In this document: in pieces, positions 62,549 through 64,000 of the stretch
Layout of the letters: every line of letters begins with the position of its first letter
Numbering within the stretch: the stretch's first letter is position 1
Notes under the pieces: generated by a model
Database searches by the model: none
What the model was told of the DNA's origin: nothing
What the model saw: only the letters and a program-made list of their open reading frames with translations
From: Viola odorata
Lineage: Eukaryota > Streptophyta > Magnoliopsida > Malpighiales > Violaceae
DNA: 64,000 bases
Assembly: GCA_963691705.1 (NCBI GenBank)
Contig: OY829539.1
Location: 19,886,407-19,950,406, forward strand
Direction of reading: 5' to 3'
Made by a program: the position numbers and the translations under genes

Positions 62549-63795
62549 GTCTAATAACTTTTTATATAAGTGCAGGGAATTTAATTGTTCGCTTTTCATG
62601 GTGCATCCTGTTTATATCTGTTTAACTGTCACCATTCCTAGTAATTTACATATTGGCCATGTTTTTTGTTGTATCCATAGTTCTGTGTGGTGAAATATTG
62701 GGCATATTTTACATTTTCCTTTTTGTCTCGTGTGGAGTTAATGTTTCATTGCTGGGCCATTATAATGTCATATTTCTTATATGCAAATCAGGGCAGAATC
62801 AAGTACTACCTAAGGCTTCTTTCCTAATCCTGTGTGGTGGGGTTGGGATGTTATATATTTTGTCCAGAAAATGAAGAAGGTTCAATGTTTATTACCTCTT
62901 CAAAAGGATGTTGATTTGATCAGCAGCAGAGTGCATATTTTGCAAGAATCCATGCAAAATATTATAGAAGTATTCAAAAACAACAACTGTGATTACGCAT
63001 GATTTCCTTTTTCGGTTCGTTGAATGGGTGAGAATTAAAGAATTATTTTTTTTTGCGTTAAGATTTGCATGTAGTGAGTAGAACTACATGCAAATCTGAT
63101 TGATTTAAGGTCTACAATAGGAAAAATGATAAGATATAAATCATGCAAGATGAAATACCTGATAGAATTAGTTTGACTTCTCATTGCTAGTTTCCGTTGA
63201 CAACAGAAATACATGCAATTTTAAATTGAGTACATATGTAATTTGTTTAATGTTTATGTAAGAATTTTATTTTAAATCCGTTTATTTCAATGTAGTATTT
63301 GTGTAGAAATTTAAATGCATAAAATATATAATATAAAACTTGTTAAATCACATCAATAACAGCTTGTTTTTATAAAATATTTATTTTAAAAATTTTCGTA
63401 AAGAAAATTAACATTATAAATGTACCACTACTTTTAAAAACAAAAACCCATATCAAAAAAAAAAATTTAAAAATAAAAATCCGGGTCAGCCCAACCCGAC
63501 CTATATCAGCTGGTCAACCCGATCCGGATACATATGGGTTTACGGGTTAGCGGGTCTCATCAATCAGACGGGTCGTTGACGGGTCATGCTGGCCCGTTTA
63601 CGACCCGCTTGACCTGCAATTTATTTCCTTATTAAAGACCAAAGCGACGCCGTTTATATATTAACTTTAGTTTTTATTTAGCTAAAACGACGTCATTTTA
63701 CCTAACGGGTTAAATAGATCCGGTCGACCTATTACCTGACGGGTCACTCTAAATAGGTCGGGTCGGATCGACCCGTTTTGACACCATGTGACCCT

Positions 63796-64000
63796 CACCT
63801 CCTGATGAATTTGTCACTAATAACTACGTTAATTACTTGGTCCATCGAAAAAAGAGAAAGAAAACCAACATGACAAAAAGATTAGTGGGAGTATGGTATT
63901 TTTGTGTTGAGGTGGACATTAAATTTTTGTACTCTAGCTGTAGCTCGTATTTAAATTATGAGTTGATAAAAAAATTAATCATATAAAATAATAATAAAAT
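63796..64000. other. Flanking intergenic DNA
   Basis: No feature seen. Confidence 0.5.

Larger units (their letters stand above)
60538..63787. mobile_element. hAT-like non-autonomous element carrying gene fragments
   Basis: The ends share GTGTCAAAACGGGT in inverted orientation. They are flanked by the near-identical 8-bp GTGACCTA (60530-60537) and GTGACCCT (63788-63795). GGGTCGACCCG-like subterminal repeats occur at both ends, as in hAT elements. The 3.25-kb body holds a UTR-like CT-rich leader with a short start (ATG 60921, then a GGTACGTT donor-like site), a nested hAT (61381-61958), and JmjC exons. No transposase is seen. Confidence 0.8.

Overview
This window is nuclear DNA from a flowering plant, most likely a eudicot. 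The evidence is intron-rich genes with GT-AG borders and plant-type orthologues, embedded in nested LTR retrotransposons, MITEs and hAT elements. I cannot name the species. There is no sign of bacterial, organellar or viral replicon sequence.

Three conserved host genes can be rebuilt exon by exon. They are a 160-residue thioredoxin-fold protein (minus strand, 505-4768, six exons), the TATA-box-binding protein TBP (minus, 33725-36866, eight coding exons), and an 803-residue double-AAA ATPase of the CDC48C/NVL type (plus, 53330-57409, ten exons). Other gene-like items are an intact 449-codon Athila ORF1-type gene (31491-32840), a broken organellar-type ribosomal protein L18 copy (58956-59215), and JmjC-domain exons carried inside a hAT-like element (62022-62548).

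Layout. 0-5 kb: thioredoxin-like gene with a Stowaway MITE upstream. 5-11 kb: AT-rich intergenic DNA, a decayed Athila-type LTR and polyprotein-like remnants. 11.1-31.2 kb: one Ty3/gypsy element (Tat-lineage look, gag-pol on the minus strand, about 11 kb without insertions). Three later elements interrupt it: a 2.6-kb solo LTR, a young three-LTR non-autonomous element with orphan ORFs, and a 2.1-kb chromovirus-like solo LTR. Between its truncated integrase and its 3' LTR lie three genes on the opposite strand, each with its own TATA-like box; two have clear AATAAA signals and one has an intron. 31.2-38 kb: Athila ORF1-like gene, TBP, MITE. 38.3-51.75 kb: a decayed Athila-type element holding a solo LTR, a second Athila-type non-autonomous element in reverse orientation, and inside that a further solo LTR with a perfect target duplication. 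52.3-57.4 kb: a hAT-type element directly upstream of the CDC48C-like gene. 57.4-64 kb: gene and LINE remnants, then a 3.25-kb hAT-like element with a smaller hAT nested in it.

The host genes serve unrelated housekeeping roles (redox-fold protein, general transcription initiation, nucleolar/ribosome-assembly ATPase) and do not form a pathway. The most unusual content is the antisense gene cassette in the Tat-type element, the three-LTR tandem element whose orphan ORF reads through its polypurine tract into the LTR, and the hAT-like element carrying spliced-type JmjC exons.
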